From: Jatrophihabitans sp964252635
GTDB taxonomy: Bacteria > Actinomycetota > Actinomycetes > Mycobacteriales > Jatrophihabitantaceae
NCBI RefSeq assembly: GCF_964252635.1
Contig: NZ_CAXUNP010000063.1
Coordinates: forward strand, 1 to 15,304
Length of the DNA: 15,304 nt
Direction of reading: 5' to 3'
Below the pieces are notes generated by a model. That model was given only the letters and a program-made list of their open reading frames with translations. It did no database searches and was not told where the DNA came from. This document shows, one piece after another, positions 1 through 6,304 of this stretch. The number at the start of each line of letters is the position of its first letter. The first letter of the stretch is position 1. The translations under genes and the position numbers were made by a program.

Positions 1-751
1 TGCCGATGCCGCCCGTCGACGCCGACTGGTGGCCTGCCCCGCCGCCCGCGTTGGGCGCGGTGACCCCCCCGACCCCCTTGGTGCTGGGGGGAGGGGTGTT
101 GCCTCCCTGGCTGGCACGGGTCGCGGGGTCCGTCTTGACCTGCCACGTCATCCTGCTCGGCATGGCCGTTGTCGCCTGCGAGATCCCGGTGCTCATCTGC
201 TTGACGGCTGCGTCGAGGTTCGCACCGCCACCGTCGGTGTCGTCGGCGATACCGGTGGCCTTCGCGATCACGCCAGGGGTGGTGACGTCCAGGGCGGCAT
301 TGCCGAGCGCCCCCCAACCGCTGGGGGACGAGGAGTCCAGGGCCTTCACGCTCGTGGCCATCGACGCGAGGCTCGACGTGCCCTTCTGCATCCCGTCGGC
401 GGCGTCGTGCACCGACTTCGCCGAGGCCACGGCGAACCCGAAGGTCTTGCGGGCACGATCGGCGTCGTCGCCCTCCCACTGGGAGAAGGCGTCGTTGTAG
501 GCCTGCTGGAGCCGGGAGTGCACGGTCAGCGCGTGGTCACGGATCCGGCCCCACGCCTCCGCCTTGTCCGACAGGGCGGTGGCGTCCAGCTGGCTCTGGA
601 TGTGTTGCAGGGCCTTCGCCTTCCCGTCGTGCTTGCTCGTGCCGTACCAGTTCGAGCCGGACGACCAGTGGTAATCGAGGTCGGAGGTCTCGCCGCCGCG
701 CAAGGACGGGTCGTGGTACGCCGCTGCGGTGTCAGACGGATCGAAACTCAT
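1..751 (-). CDS. Large WXG-motif T7SS substrate candidate, C-terminus beyond window edge
   Basis: The visible part is 250 residues from an ATG at 751 and has no stop before the left edge. Residues about 40-135 are Ala/Gln-rich and look helical. They carry a W92-E-G94 turn motif (QWEGDDADRARK), the hallmark of WXG100/PPE/EspB-like helical-hairpin domains of type VII substrates. From about residue 205 the chain becomes Gly/Pro/Ser/Thr/Asn-rich, typical of a linker before a C-terminal domain, which lies outside the window. The start overlaps the stop of the upstream gene (TGATG, one shared base), so the two are translationally coupled. Its place at the end of a WXG100 cassette makes a secreted substrate or toxin carrier likely. 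The final function cannot be read because the C-terminus is missing. The WXG-type domain is seen; the effector role is inferred. Confidence 0.75.
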   Translation of the reverse strand, partial: MSFDPSDTAAAYHDPSLRGGETSDLDYHWSSGSNWYGTSKHDGKAKALQHIQSQLDATALSDKAEAWGRIRDHALTVHSRLQQAYNDAFSQWEGDDADRARKTFGFAVASAKSVHDAADGMQKGTSSLASMATSVKALDSSSPSGWGALGNAALDVTTPGVIAKATGIADDTDGGGANLDAAVKQMSTGISQATTAMPSRMTWQVKTDPATRASQGGNTPPPSTKGVGGVTAPNAGGGAGHQSASTGGIG

Positions 752-1152
752 CAGTGGCCCCCTCGTCCGGTGGTGCCGGTACCGCCGGTAGTGCTGGTAT
801 TGGTGTCGTTCGCGCCGTCAGCCGCGTGGTGATCCGCCGTCATGTGCTTGTTGATCGTGTCGTTGAGCATCCCGATCAGCGCGCTGATGCCGCTCGTGAC
901 GTCGGGCCACGCCTGGTTGGTGGTCGTCACCGCGTCCTGGTAGCGCTTGTCGACGTCGTCGATACCGGCGATGTCGACCAGCCCGTTGTCCGAGGTCTGC
1001 GAGCCCAGGTTGGACTTGATCTCCTGGCCGATCGCGGTGAACGAACCCGGTGGTGGGTCCTGGACCAGGTTCTGCAGCGCCGTGAGGTCAGTGACCACGC
1101 TCTGCAGTTGCTTGACGTCGACTCGGCTCGGCTTGCTGGGTTGCGGTGCCAT
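751..1152 (-). CDS. Small helical T7SS-associated protein (possible partner of the downstream substrate)
   Basis: This protein of 133 aa starts at an ATG at 1152, preceded by a strong GGGAGGAG ribosome site. Residues about 10-100 look helical, with two stretches (around VDVKQLQSVVTDLTALQNLV and the segment ending SALIGMLNDTINKH), followed by a low-complexity Thr/Gly/Asn/His tail. It has no WXG and no YxxxD/E export signal, so it is not a standard WXG100 protein. It lies 15 nt after the last WXG100 gene and overlaps the start of the large WXG-motif gene by one base. This suggests a co-secreted partner or chaperone for that protein, similar in arrangement to PE/PPE pairs or small partner proteins of T7SS toxins. 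I do not recognise the family; the partner role is inference from coupling. Confidence 0.7.
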   Translation of the reverse strand: MAPQPSKPSRVDVKQLQSVVTDLTALQNLVQDPPPGSFTAIGQEIKSNLGSQTSDNGLVDIAGIDDVDKRYQDAVTTTNQAWPDVTSGISALIGMLNDTINKHMTADHHAADGANDTNTSTTGGTGTTGRGGH

Positions 1153-1167
1153 GGTTCTCCTCCCGGC

Positions 1168-1455
1168 TCAGGACCACGTCGCGTGCACGTCGGCGACTGC
1201 CTGGCAGTACCCGGTGTAGGCCGCCTCGGTGAGCGTGCTGATGTGTGCGAGCAGGTTGCTGAGGTCTCCCGCGGCCCGGTCCCAGGCCGCCTTCTTCTGC
1301 AGGTAGAGGTCGCGGGCCTGGCCGCTCCACGTGCCGATCATCGGCGCGAGATCCGACTCGAGACCCAGGAGCACCTCGTCGAACGCCCGCTTGTGTCCGG
1401 CGAGGTTGGTTGCCGCTTCGCTCAGGTATGGGTGGTTGACGTAGATGGGGTCCAT
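1168..1455 (-). CDS. WXG100 family protein, ESAT-6-like (B type)
   Basis: The 95-aa protein has the standard WXG100 length, with W43-S-G45 in the turn between two predicted helices. WXG100 proteins form four-helix antiparallel dimers that are exported by the EccC motor. The start at 1455 is fixed by GAAGGAG five bases upstream. It ends in ATWS, sharing a penultimate-Trp ending with the other two B-type copies in this cassette, and has no clear YxxxD/E signal. It should therefore travel with an A-type partner, most likely the gene 13 nt upstream. It is the most diverged of the three B copies and has a Cys at residue 83. Family assignment is firm; pairing is inferred from gene order. Confidence 0.88.
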   Translation of the reverse strand: MDPIYVNHPYLSEAATNLAGHKRAFDEVLLGLESDLAPMIGTWSGQARDLYLQKKAAWDRAAGDLSNLLAHISTLTEAAYTGYCQAVADVHATWS

Positions 1456-1468
1456 GTCCGCTCCTTCG

Positions 1469-1777
1469 TCACTGCGCGATCGTGTTGCGCATGCCGATGT
1501 GGTCGCTGTTCTGCGCGTTCTCCTGGTTCAGGTACAACGCGTGGGTCTGCTGCAGCGCGGCCTGCATCTGGCGCAGGTTGGTGTTGATCGCGACCACGTC
1601 CGCCTCGAAACGGGCGTGCATGGAGCGGTGGGCCGCGGCGCCGCCGCCGGACCAGCCCTCCAGCATGGTGTTGACGTCGGCGCGCATCTTGCCGAGCAGC
1701 GTGTCGATCTGCTCGGCGGCAACGCCGATCTGACCGGCCGATCGCTGCATCGCGTCGGTATCGACTCCGTAGCTCAT
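1469..1777 (-). CDS. WXG100 family protein, CFP-10-like (A type)
   Basis: This 102-aa WXG100 protein carries W42-S-G44. The second helix is followed by YLNQE, a YxxxE sequence that fits the general T7SS export signal normally carried by one partner of each WXG100 dimer. Segments such as NLRQMQAALQQTHALY align by eye with ALRRMHEALQATHRTY in the first cassette gene, so the two are A-type paralogues. The stop lies 13 nt before the next B-type gene, giving a canonical A-then-B pair. The ribosome site in front of the ATG at 1777 is weak, so expression may rely on upstream translation. Confidence 0.87.
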   Translation of the reverse strand: MSYGVDTDAMQRSAGQIGVAAEQIDTLLGKMRADVNTMLEGWSGGGAAAHRSMHARFEADVVAINTNLRQMQAALQQTHALYLNQENAQNSDHIGMRNTIAQ

Positions 1778-1803
1778 GGAAGATCAGCACTCTTTCGCGA
1801 GAG

Positions 1804-1818
1804 GCCGCGTGACGCGGC
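1804..1818 (-). other. Short GC hairpin between WXG100 genes
   Basis: GCCGCG-TGA-CGCGGC forms a 6-bp stem with a 3-nt loop in the 45-nt gap between two WXG100 genes. No T-run follows in the direction of transcription. It could affect RNA processing or partial termination. Only the dyad is seen; a role is speculative. Confidence 0.35.
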
Positions 1819-1822
1819 TGGG

Positions 1823-2110
1823 TCAGGCCCAGACCCGGATCGTGGCCTGGTGGGTGGTCGAGTAGTTCTCGTGGGCGGTGCCGACGGCCCGGCCCACCGA
1901 GTTGAGGACGTTCGCGAGGGACTGCGCGGCTTCGGTCCACTGCCGATGACAGGCGAGGTAGGACTCCTGCGCGGCGCCGCTCCAGCTCGCGATCATCGGC
2001 TTGAGGTCGGCCTCGAGCTGATCGAGGGTGCCCTGCAGTCGAGAGAAGGTCTGCTGGACGCCGGCCTGGCCGGACTCCAGCGTTCCCAGGTTGACCTCGA
2101 TCTCGGGCAT
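1823..2110 (-). CDS. WXG100 family protein, ESAT-6-like (B type), extra copy
   Basis: The 95-aa protein has W43-S-G45. It shares the stretch MIASWSGAAQESYLAC with the neighbouring B-type gene, so the two arose by a fairly recent tandem duplication. The C-terminus reads ENYSTTHQ...VWA: the Tyr of the export signal is present but position +4 is His instead of Asp/Glu, so this copy lacks the acidic export residue. It breaks the simple A-B pairing (order A-B-B-A-B) and is separated from the upstream pair by a 79-nt gap holding a strong hairpin. A GGAGGGGAAG ribosome site precedes the ATG at 2110. It may be an alternative partner for either A-type protein. Confidence 0.88.
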   Translation of the reverse strand: MPEIEVNLGTLESGQAGVQQTFSRLQGTLDQLEADLKPMIASWSGAAQESYLACHRQWTEAAQSLANVLNSVGRAVGTAHENYSTTHQATIRVWA

Positions 2111-2155
2111 GGCGTGCGCTTCCCCTCCGCGTGCGTGTGTGTCGTGCGACCCGCC

Positions 2156-2183
2156 GGCCGGGTGGGTGATCGCCCACCCGGCC
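2156..2183 (-). terminator. Strong 11-bp perfect hairpin between WXG100 genes (partial terminator or RNA stabiliser)
   Basis: GGCCGGGTGGG at 2156-2166 is perfectly complementary to CCCACCCGGCC at 2173-2183, with a 6-nt loop (TGATCG). It starts 7 bases past the stop codon of the WXG100 gene ending at 2190. There is no U-tract, so it is not a textbook intrinsic terminator, although many actinobacterial terminators lack one. It would either reduce read-through or protect the 3' end of the first A-B pair mRNA. Confidence 0.5.
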
Positions 2184-2189
2184 CGTCGG

Positions 2190-2477
2190 TCAGCTCCAGT
2201 TGGCCTGCGCCGCGGACTCGGCCGCGGTGTAGTTCTGGTGCGCGTCGTTGACCGCGGAACCGATGCTGTTCAGCACCTGCGACAGCGCGGTCGCCGCCTC
2301 GTCCCACTGCCGCTTGCAGGCCAGGTAGGACTCCTGCGCGGCACCGCTCCAGCTCGCGATCATCGGCTGCAGGTCGGTCTCGAGCTGCTCGATCGTGCCT
2401 GTGAGCCGGGTGTAGTTGTTCCGAATTCCGGTGGCGCCGGCCTCGAGGGCCTCGAACTTGACGCTGATCTCGCCCAT
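2190..2477 (-). CDS. WXG100 family protein, ESAT-6-like (B type)
   Basis: The 95-aa protein has W43-S-G45 (MIASWSGAAQES) and a C-terminus ending ANWS. Unlike its paralogue downstream it contains YTAAE, a YxxxE match near the C-terminus. It begins 17 nt after the stop of the first A-type gene, with GAGGG seven bases before the ATG at 2477. The A gene (ending 2495) and this gene form the promoter-proximal EsxB/EsxA-like pair, probably the main secreted heterodimer of the system. Family membership is clear; specific symbols such as esxA are not used because orthology cannot be settled here. Confidence 0.9.
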   Translation of the reverse strand: MGEISVKFEALEAGATGIRNNYTRLTGTIEQLETDLQPMIASWSGAAQESYLACKRQWDEAATALSQVLNSIGSAVNDAHQNYTAAESAAQANWS

Positions 2478-2494
2478 GGTTATCCCTCTTCCGT

Positions 2495-2806
2495 TCAGCC
2501 GTTGATCTGACCGGCGAGCCCGGTCAGGGTCTGGGTCTGCGTGCTCTCCTGCCCGCCGTACGTGCGGTGCGTGGCCTGGAGGGCCTCGTGCATCCGGCGC
2601 AGCGCGGCGTTGATCTTGTTGGCCTGCGACTCGAAGGCCTCGTGGACCTGCATGAACGACGCCGCGGCCTCGCCACGCCAGCCGCCCATCATGGTTTCGA
2701 CCTCGGAGCGCAATGCGCCGATGTGGCCCTGGATCTCGGTGGACGCGTTCTCCACCTTGGTGGCGCCGGCGGCCATGGCCTCCTGGCTGGTTGTGTACTG
2801 CGGCAC
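2495..2806 (-). CDS. WXG100 family protein, CFP-10-like (A type), first gene of cassette
   Basis: I take the GTG at 2806 as the start, giving 103 aa. GAGGAGG lies seven bases before it, and this places the motif at W43-R-G45, in register with all four sister genes. An ATG at 2839 would add 11 residues without a ribosome site. After the second helix, RTYGGQESTQ carries YGGQE, a YxxxE export signal. It is paralogous to the A-type gene at 1469-1777. It is the first gene after the 200-nt dyad-rich control region and probably heads the transcript for the whole left-hand cassette. Confidence 0.88.
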   Translation of the reverse strand: MPQYTTSQEAMAAGATKVENASTEIQGHIGALRSEVETMMGGWRGEAAASFMQVHEAFESQANKINAALRRMHEALQATHRTYGGQESTQTQTLTGLAGQING

Positions 2807-2881
2807 GGTCGTTCCTCCTCGTGAGACGGTCGCGAACACCGGTGTCGGCGCCTGCGGCTGATCAATTTCCGTGATGACGAA

Positions 2882-2917
2882 AACGTACTAAGGGCATTTC
2901 CGGGTAGCCACCGGAAA
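2882..2917 (-). promoter_or_regulatory. Putative promoter (-10 TACGTT) with 21-bp dyad over the -35 region
   Basis: On the minus strand TACGTT (2887-2882) fits the actinobacterial TANNNT -10 pattern and would start RNA about 70 nt before the first WXG100 GTG. No good -35 hexamer is present. The -35 region is instead covered by the inverted repeat TTTCCGG-N7-CCGGAAA (2897-2917), which looks like a dimeric regulator site. A second dyad (AAGCGC-N7-GCGCTT, 2916-2934) overlaps its edge. The region is much more AT-rich than the surroundings. The dyads are seen; promoter and operator roles are inferred. Confidence 0.42.
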
Positions 2918-2945
2918 GCGCCGTTTTTGCGCTTACGAAATGCTT

Positions 2946-2961
2946 ATCCCCTATTGGGGAT
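2946..2961. promoter_or_regulatory. Palindrome ATCCCCTATTGGGGAT upstream of the WXG100 cassette
   Basis: Six-base arms ATCCCC and GGGGAT flank TATT. The dyad lies 46 nt after the eccB stop. On the minus strand it sits between TTGATG and GATAAG, which could be a poor -35/-10 pair, or it may be a weak terminator for eccB. The structure is visible; which role applies cannot be decided. Confidence 0.35.
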
Positions 2962-3006
2962 GCCATCAAAACACCGATTTAACACCGGTGGAGGCAGGGC
3001 CTCGGA

Positions 3007-4422
3007 TCAGTCGGAGACCGGGGTGCGCGCGGCCACCGGATCGAGCGCGCGGCCGACCGGGATCAACGTCAGGAGCTGCGCCGGCACGGTCGTAGGGGTG
3101 ACGTGGTCGTAGCCGAAGCCGCTGAGCACGCCGGCCGATGTGGCCGCGAAACGTTGCCCGGGCTCGGCGACGAGCGAGGTCGTGGTCGAGTGGTCGCTCG
3201 ACCGCACCAGGGCCGCCTTGCCACCGGCGACGGCGACGCTGTCGGCGATGCCGCGGGCCGACAGCGCGGACTGCGAGACCTGCGGCAGCGAGTAGCTGGG
3301 CAGCAGGCTCGGTGGCGCGGCCAGCAACGGTGTGCGTGTGCCGCCGCGGTACAGGACGCAGACGCCGCCCCGCTGACGGGGAAGATCGCTGAGCTTCGGC
3401 ACGGACGTCGGCAGCCCCGTCAGCTGCTGTTGGACGGCCTGCCAGTCGGCGGTCGACTGTCGCAGGTCGATGACGTCGCTGCGGGTGACGTCGACCGGCG
3501 CGGCGATGGCGTTGTCCGGCGGCAGCGGAACGGTCTCGAGCAGGCGCGCCTGCACCTCGGTGAGGTCGGCGACGCCGTCGGGCAGTACCAGCAGGAAACG
3601 GCTGTCGTCGGTGTCGTGCAGCAGCTGGCCCACCCTGATCGAACGGCCGGCGATCTGCGTCGGGTACGTGGAACCGGCCGCGGCGACCGTCGGGGTGCGC
3701 AGGGGTGTCCCCGCCTGCACGCCGTCGAGGAACGCCGTTCCGACCGTCAGGGCCTGCGCGGTGTTCAGCTGCAGCGACGCCGCGACCTTGCTCGAACCGA
3801 TGGACAGGCGACGGCCGCCGGCGAGCAGGTAGTCGGCGCCGTCGGCCGCGGAACGGACGACGACGCCGTCGCCCGCACGCAGCGTCGTCGACCCGAGGCT
3901 GTCGCCGATCTCGACGGACACCTTGGTCGTGAGCGTGGTGCCGACGCCCGCCTGGGTGCGCGAGCACACGGTGAACGGCGAGGTGACGAGACCGCCCGCG
4001 GCAGGCAGCGAGGTGGGCAGCCCGGCGATGCCGATGGTCGTGCCGCGCTTCGTCCCGTCGAGCACGTCCCGGTCGACGTGCACGATCTTGGCGTGCTGCG
4101 TGCCGGAGACCGCCAGGACGGCCGACGCGTAGTTCAGGACCGGGTGCAGCACCCCGCCGATCCGCACATAGATCGCGGCCGTCTGGTTCTCGACGATGAC
4201 GGCGCCGTTGGCCTTCCAGTCGTCGTCGGCCGCGGGCTTGATCAGGCCGAACACCGCGAAGCCGGCGACCACGAGGACGGCGATCATGATGCCGGACAGC
4301 GTGGTGACGGTGAGCCGGCGCATCGGCGCCTCGACCACGTTCGGCTCGCCGGTGACCAGGGCGGCCAGCGCGCGACGGTTCTGGAACCGGTAGGCCTGCA
4401 GCTGGTCGCGGCGCGTCTGCAC
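3007..4422 (-). CDS. eccB: T7SS membrane protein EccB
   Basis: The 471-aa protein matches EccB in length and layout: a short cytosolic N-terminus (VQTRRDQLQAYRFQNRRALAALV), one transmembrane helix at about residues 38-60, and a large extracytoplasmic domain with the repeated beta-rich segments of the family. Two Cys (in FTVCSRTQ and GGVCVLYR) could form the disulphide known in EccB. EccB is a scaffold of the EccBCDE membrane complex. The reading frame stays open far upstream across eccE, but that is a shadow; the GTG at 4422 gives the usual M-Q-T-R-R-D start. No ribosome site precedes it, while TACCCT lies seven bases upstream, so a leaderless transcript is possible. It is divergent from eccE. 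Confidence 0.93.
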   Translation of the reverse strand: MQTRRDQLQAYRFQNRRALAALVTGEPNVVEAPMRRLTVTTLSGIMIAVLVVAGFAVFGLIKPAADDDWKANGAVIVENQTAAIYVRIGGVLHPVLNYASAVLAVSGTQHAKIVHVDRDVLDGTKRGTTIGIAGLPTSLPAAGGLVTSPFTVCSRTQAGVGTTLTTKVSVEIGDSLGSTTLRAGDGVVVRSAADGADYLLAGGRRLSIGSSKVAASLQLNTAQALTVGTAFLDGVQAGTPLRTPTVAAAGSTYPTQIAGRSIRVGQLLHDTDDSRFLLVLPDGVADLTEVQARLLETVPLPPDNAIAAPVDVTRSDVIDLRQSTADWQAVQQQLTGLPTSVPKLSDLPRQRGGVCVLYRGGTRTPLLAAPPSLLPSYSLPQVSQSALSARGIADSVAVAGGKAALVRSSDHSTTTSLVAEPGQRFAATSAGVLSGFGYDHVTPTTVPAQLLTLIPVGRALDPVAARTPVSD

Positions 4423-4429
4423 GAGCGAC

Positions 4430-4435
4430 AGGGTA
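4430..4435 (-). promoter_or_regulatory. Possible -10 element for leaderless eccB mRNA
   Basis: TACCCT (TANNNT type) on the minus strand ends seven bases before the GTG of eccB, and no Shine-Dalgarno sequence is present. This is the usual geometry of leaderless actinobacterial genes, where the RNA begins at the start codon. There is no convincing -35. Confidence 0.35.
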
Positions 4436-4441
4436 CGGCTA

Positions 4442-4457
4442 GCGCACCGCCGTGCGC
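4442..4457. promoter_or_regulatory. Dyad GCGCAC-CGCC-GTGCGC in the eccB/eccE divergent spacer
   Basis: A perfect 6-bp inverted repeat with a 4-nt centre lies in the 87-nt space between the divergent eccB and eccE starts, 20 nt from the eccB start. The position suits an operator acting on eccB or both directions, but a GC dyad of this size can arise by chance in such DNA. Confidence 0.3.
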
Positions 4458-4509
4458 CCCGAGATGCAATGATCAGCGCCCGACGACGGTCTGAGGCTGG
4501 GAGGGGCGC

Positions 4510-5649
4510 GTGCCGAGGTTCGCCTTCGCGCAGCTTGTGCTGCTCGAGCTGGCCGCGGCCGCGGCGCTGAGCGGCCTGGCCTACGGCGGCGTCTGGACGA
4601 TCGTCGGTCCCTCGGTGGGTGCCGCCGTCCTGCTCGTCGCCGTCGTCCCCCTGCACCGGCGCTGGCTCTACCAGGCCGGTGCGTCGTGGGTCGGTCTCGT
4701 GCGTCGCCGTCGGCGAATCGCCGCCGGTGACGAGGGAGGCCTGGAGGCACTGGTCGGCGGCTACACCGTCGTGACCGTTCCGGGCGCGCGCAGCGGCGGG
4801 GACCTCGGCGCGGTACGGGTCGGGACGACGTGGTGCCTGCCGCTCGTGCTCGGGCTCGACGACGTGGTCAACGACGACGCCGCCGTGCCCGTCCGGTTGC
4901 TCGCCGAGCTCATGCAGGTCGAGGATGTGCCGCTGTCCAGCGTGCGGCTGTTCACCCTGACGACACCGGCACAGGTGGTCTCCGGCGCTCCGGCCGGACC
5001 CGACCACGCGTTGAGCCCGGTTGCCGCGCGGTACTGCCTGATCACGTTGGACACCCGCCGCGCCGCGGCGGCGATCGCCGCGCGGGGCGGCGGGGAGCAG
5101 GCGATGAACCAGATCCTGCGCCGCTGCGCGGTGCAGGCCGAGCAGACGCTGTCGACGGCCGGGCTGGCCGTCCGGCGGTTGCGCGAGCCTGCCGTCCGCA
5201 GCCTGTTCGCGGCCTGGATGGGACCGGCTGCTGCCGCCGGCGGCCGGCGTCGTGCCCGCTCGACCGAGTCGTGGGGCGAGGTCCGCGTGGCCGGCACCCG
5301 TTCGGTGTCGTTCGCCGTCGGCGGTAGCGGGTCCGACGTCCCCGACCGGGTGGCCCGGCTCGCGGCCGCGGCGCCGTCGGCGGTCGTCGGGTCGACGCTG
5401 CTCCTGCGCCGCCGGCCGGGCCGGGATCGCGGGCCGGCGGCGAGCGGTGCCCGACGGGCCCGTCTCGAGGACGTCGAGGTGGCGATGATCCTGCGCTTCA
5501 GCGTCCCGGACTCCGAGGCCGCGCCCGACTCCGGCCGGGCCATGATGCTGCTGGGCCGCGCGTACGACCTCGTGATGCAGCGCTCCGGCGGCGAGCAGGG
5601 CGCGCTGCTGGTGGCCACCACTCCGCTCGGCGTCGGTGAGCCGGCGTGA
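4510..5649 (+). CDS. eccE: T7SS membrane protein EccE
   Basis: The protein is 379 aa from GTG 4510, preceded by GGGAGGGG. Two adjacent transmembrane helices at the N-terminus (about residues 5-28 and 30-48) are followed by a basic stretch (LVRRRRR) and a soluble domain. That domain includes a segment of the type ARYCLITLDTRRAAAAIAARGG, characteristic of EccE. EccE sits at the periphery of the EccBCDE core complex. There is a Pro/Arg/Gly-rich disordered stretch at about 242-262. The stop is 13 nt before the ATG of the next gene, so the two form a small operon running opposite to eccB and eccD. Assignment rests on topology, size and context; EccE is the least conserved core component. Confidence 0.85.
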   Translation: MPRFAFAQLVLLELAAAAALSGLAYGGVWTIVGPSVGAAVLLVAVVPLHRRWLYQAGASWVGLVRRRRRIAAGDEGGLEALVGGYTVVTVPGARSGGDLGAVRVGTTWCLPLVLGLDDVVNDDAAVPVRLLAELMQVEDVPLSSVRLFTLTTPAQVVSGAPAGPDHALSPVAARYCLITLDTRRAAAAIAARGGGEQAMNQILRRCAVQAEQTLSTAGLAVRRLREPAVRSLFAAWMGPAAAAGGRRRARSTESWGEVRVAGTRSVSFAVGGSGSDVPDRVARLAAAAPSAVVGSTLLLRRRPGRDRGPAASGARRARLEDVEVAMILRFSVPDSEAAPDSGRAMMLLGRAYDLVMQRSGGEQGALLVATTPLGVGEPA

Positions 5650-5662
5650 ACGGGTCCAGGGC

Positions 5663-6304
5663 ATGAAGCGGGGCATCCTCGACGTGCGCCTGGACGAGCG
5701 GGCCATCGTCGGCGCCCCGACCTCCGGCGTGCAGCTGGGTGTCGGCCGGGACGGTCCGGTGCGGCTGCGGTTGTTCCGTCTCAGTGGCACGCGCATGGTC
5801 GTGGCGACCCGGCCGGATCCGGTGCGGCTGCTCGTCCTACGCGTCGCCGCGGCGGGGACGCCCGTCCAGGTCGTCACCGACCGGGTGGGCGCCTGGCGTC
5901 CCCTTCTCGGCGACGGGGCCGGACATCTCGTGGGCGACACCGAGGCCCGGGCGTCGGCCGGAGGGGTCGGCCCGACACTCGTCGTGCGTGACCGGGAGGC
6001 GATCCGGGGTGCCGAGGAGGTGCAGCCCTGGCAGTGCCGGCTCGAACTGCGTCCGCGATGGACACCCGCGCAGCTCGTCGGCTTCGCGCGCGGCGACGTC
6101 ACGGTGTTCGGGGCGCTGCCCGCCGAGTTCGTGCCCGGCGTGGCCCGCGCCTTCGACCTCCCGGTGCGCGCCGCCGAACCCCTGGCCCGCCTCGACGCGA
6201 CCTCGTTCGCCGTCGTCCGCCGCGGGCACGTCGACTACGTGACGCTCGACCCGACACCGGCCGAGGCCCAGGCGCTGGCCCGCGCGGCTCAGCTCGCCAG
6301 CTGA
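5663..6304 (+). CDS. Unrecognised protein encoded next to EccE (T7SS-locus hypothetical)
   Basis: The 213-aa protein (from ATG 5663) has no clear signal peptide or transmembrane helix. It shows repeated short beta-like stretches rich in Val/Arg/Gly (RGILDVRLDERAIVG, VRLRLFRLSGTRMVVATR, RHGHVDYVTLD-like end) and a PWQCRLELRPRWTPAQL centre. A GTG at 5636 would add nine residues and overlap eccE by 14 nt; neither start has a good ribosome site, and I prefer the ATG. It may be a cytosolic accessory or regulator of the secretion complex, as it is co-directional and almost contiguous with eccE. I do not recognise a family. Its 3' end overlaps the convergent eccD by 16 bases. Confidence 0.75.
   Translation: MKRGILDVRLDERAIVGAPTSGVQLGVGRDGPVRLRLFRLSGTRMVVATRPDPVRLLVLRVAAAGTPVQVVTDRVGAWRPLLGDGAGHLVGDTEARASAGGVGPTLVVRDREAIRGAEEVQPWQCRLELRPRWTPAQLVGFARGDVTVFGALPAEFVPGVARAFDLPVRAAEPLARLDATSFAVVRRGHVDYVTLDPTPAEAQALARAAQLAS
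6289..6304. other. Palindromic overlap of convergent stop codons (unknown gene / eccD)
   Basis: TCAGCTCGCCAGCTGA is an inverted repeat (TCAGCT-CGCC-AGCTGA) that contains both convergent stop codons. Read either way it encodes Gln-Leu-Ala-Ser-stop, so both proteins end in QLAS. It could also act as a small bidirectional hairpin at the transcript ends. Confidence 0.7.

Noticed and set aside
29..832. Plus-strand open frames opposite the WXG100 cassette
   Set aside because: Antisense shadows; minus-strand genes have WXG motifs, ribosome sites and consistent lengths.
2807..2839. ATG at 2839 as start of the first WXG100 gene
   Set aside because: No ribosome site; the GTG at 2806 has GAGGAGG and aligns the WXG motif with the paralogues.
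4423..6102. Long N-terminal extension of the eccB frame (total 1031 codons)
   Set aside because: It runs antisense across eccE and the next gene, has no family resemblance, and the GTG at 4422 gives the normal EccB N-terminus.
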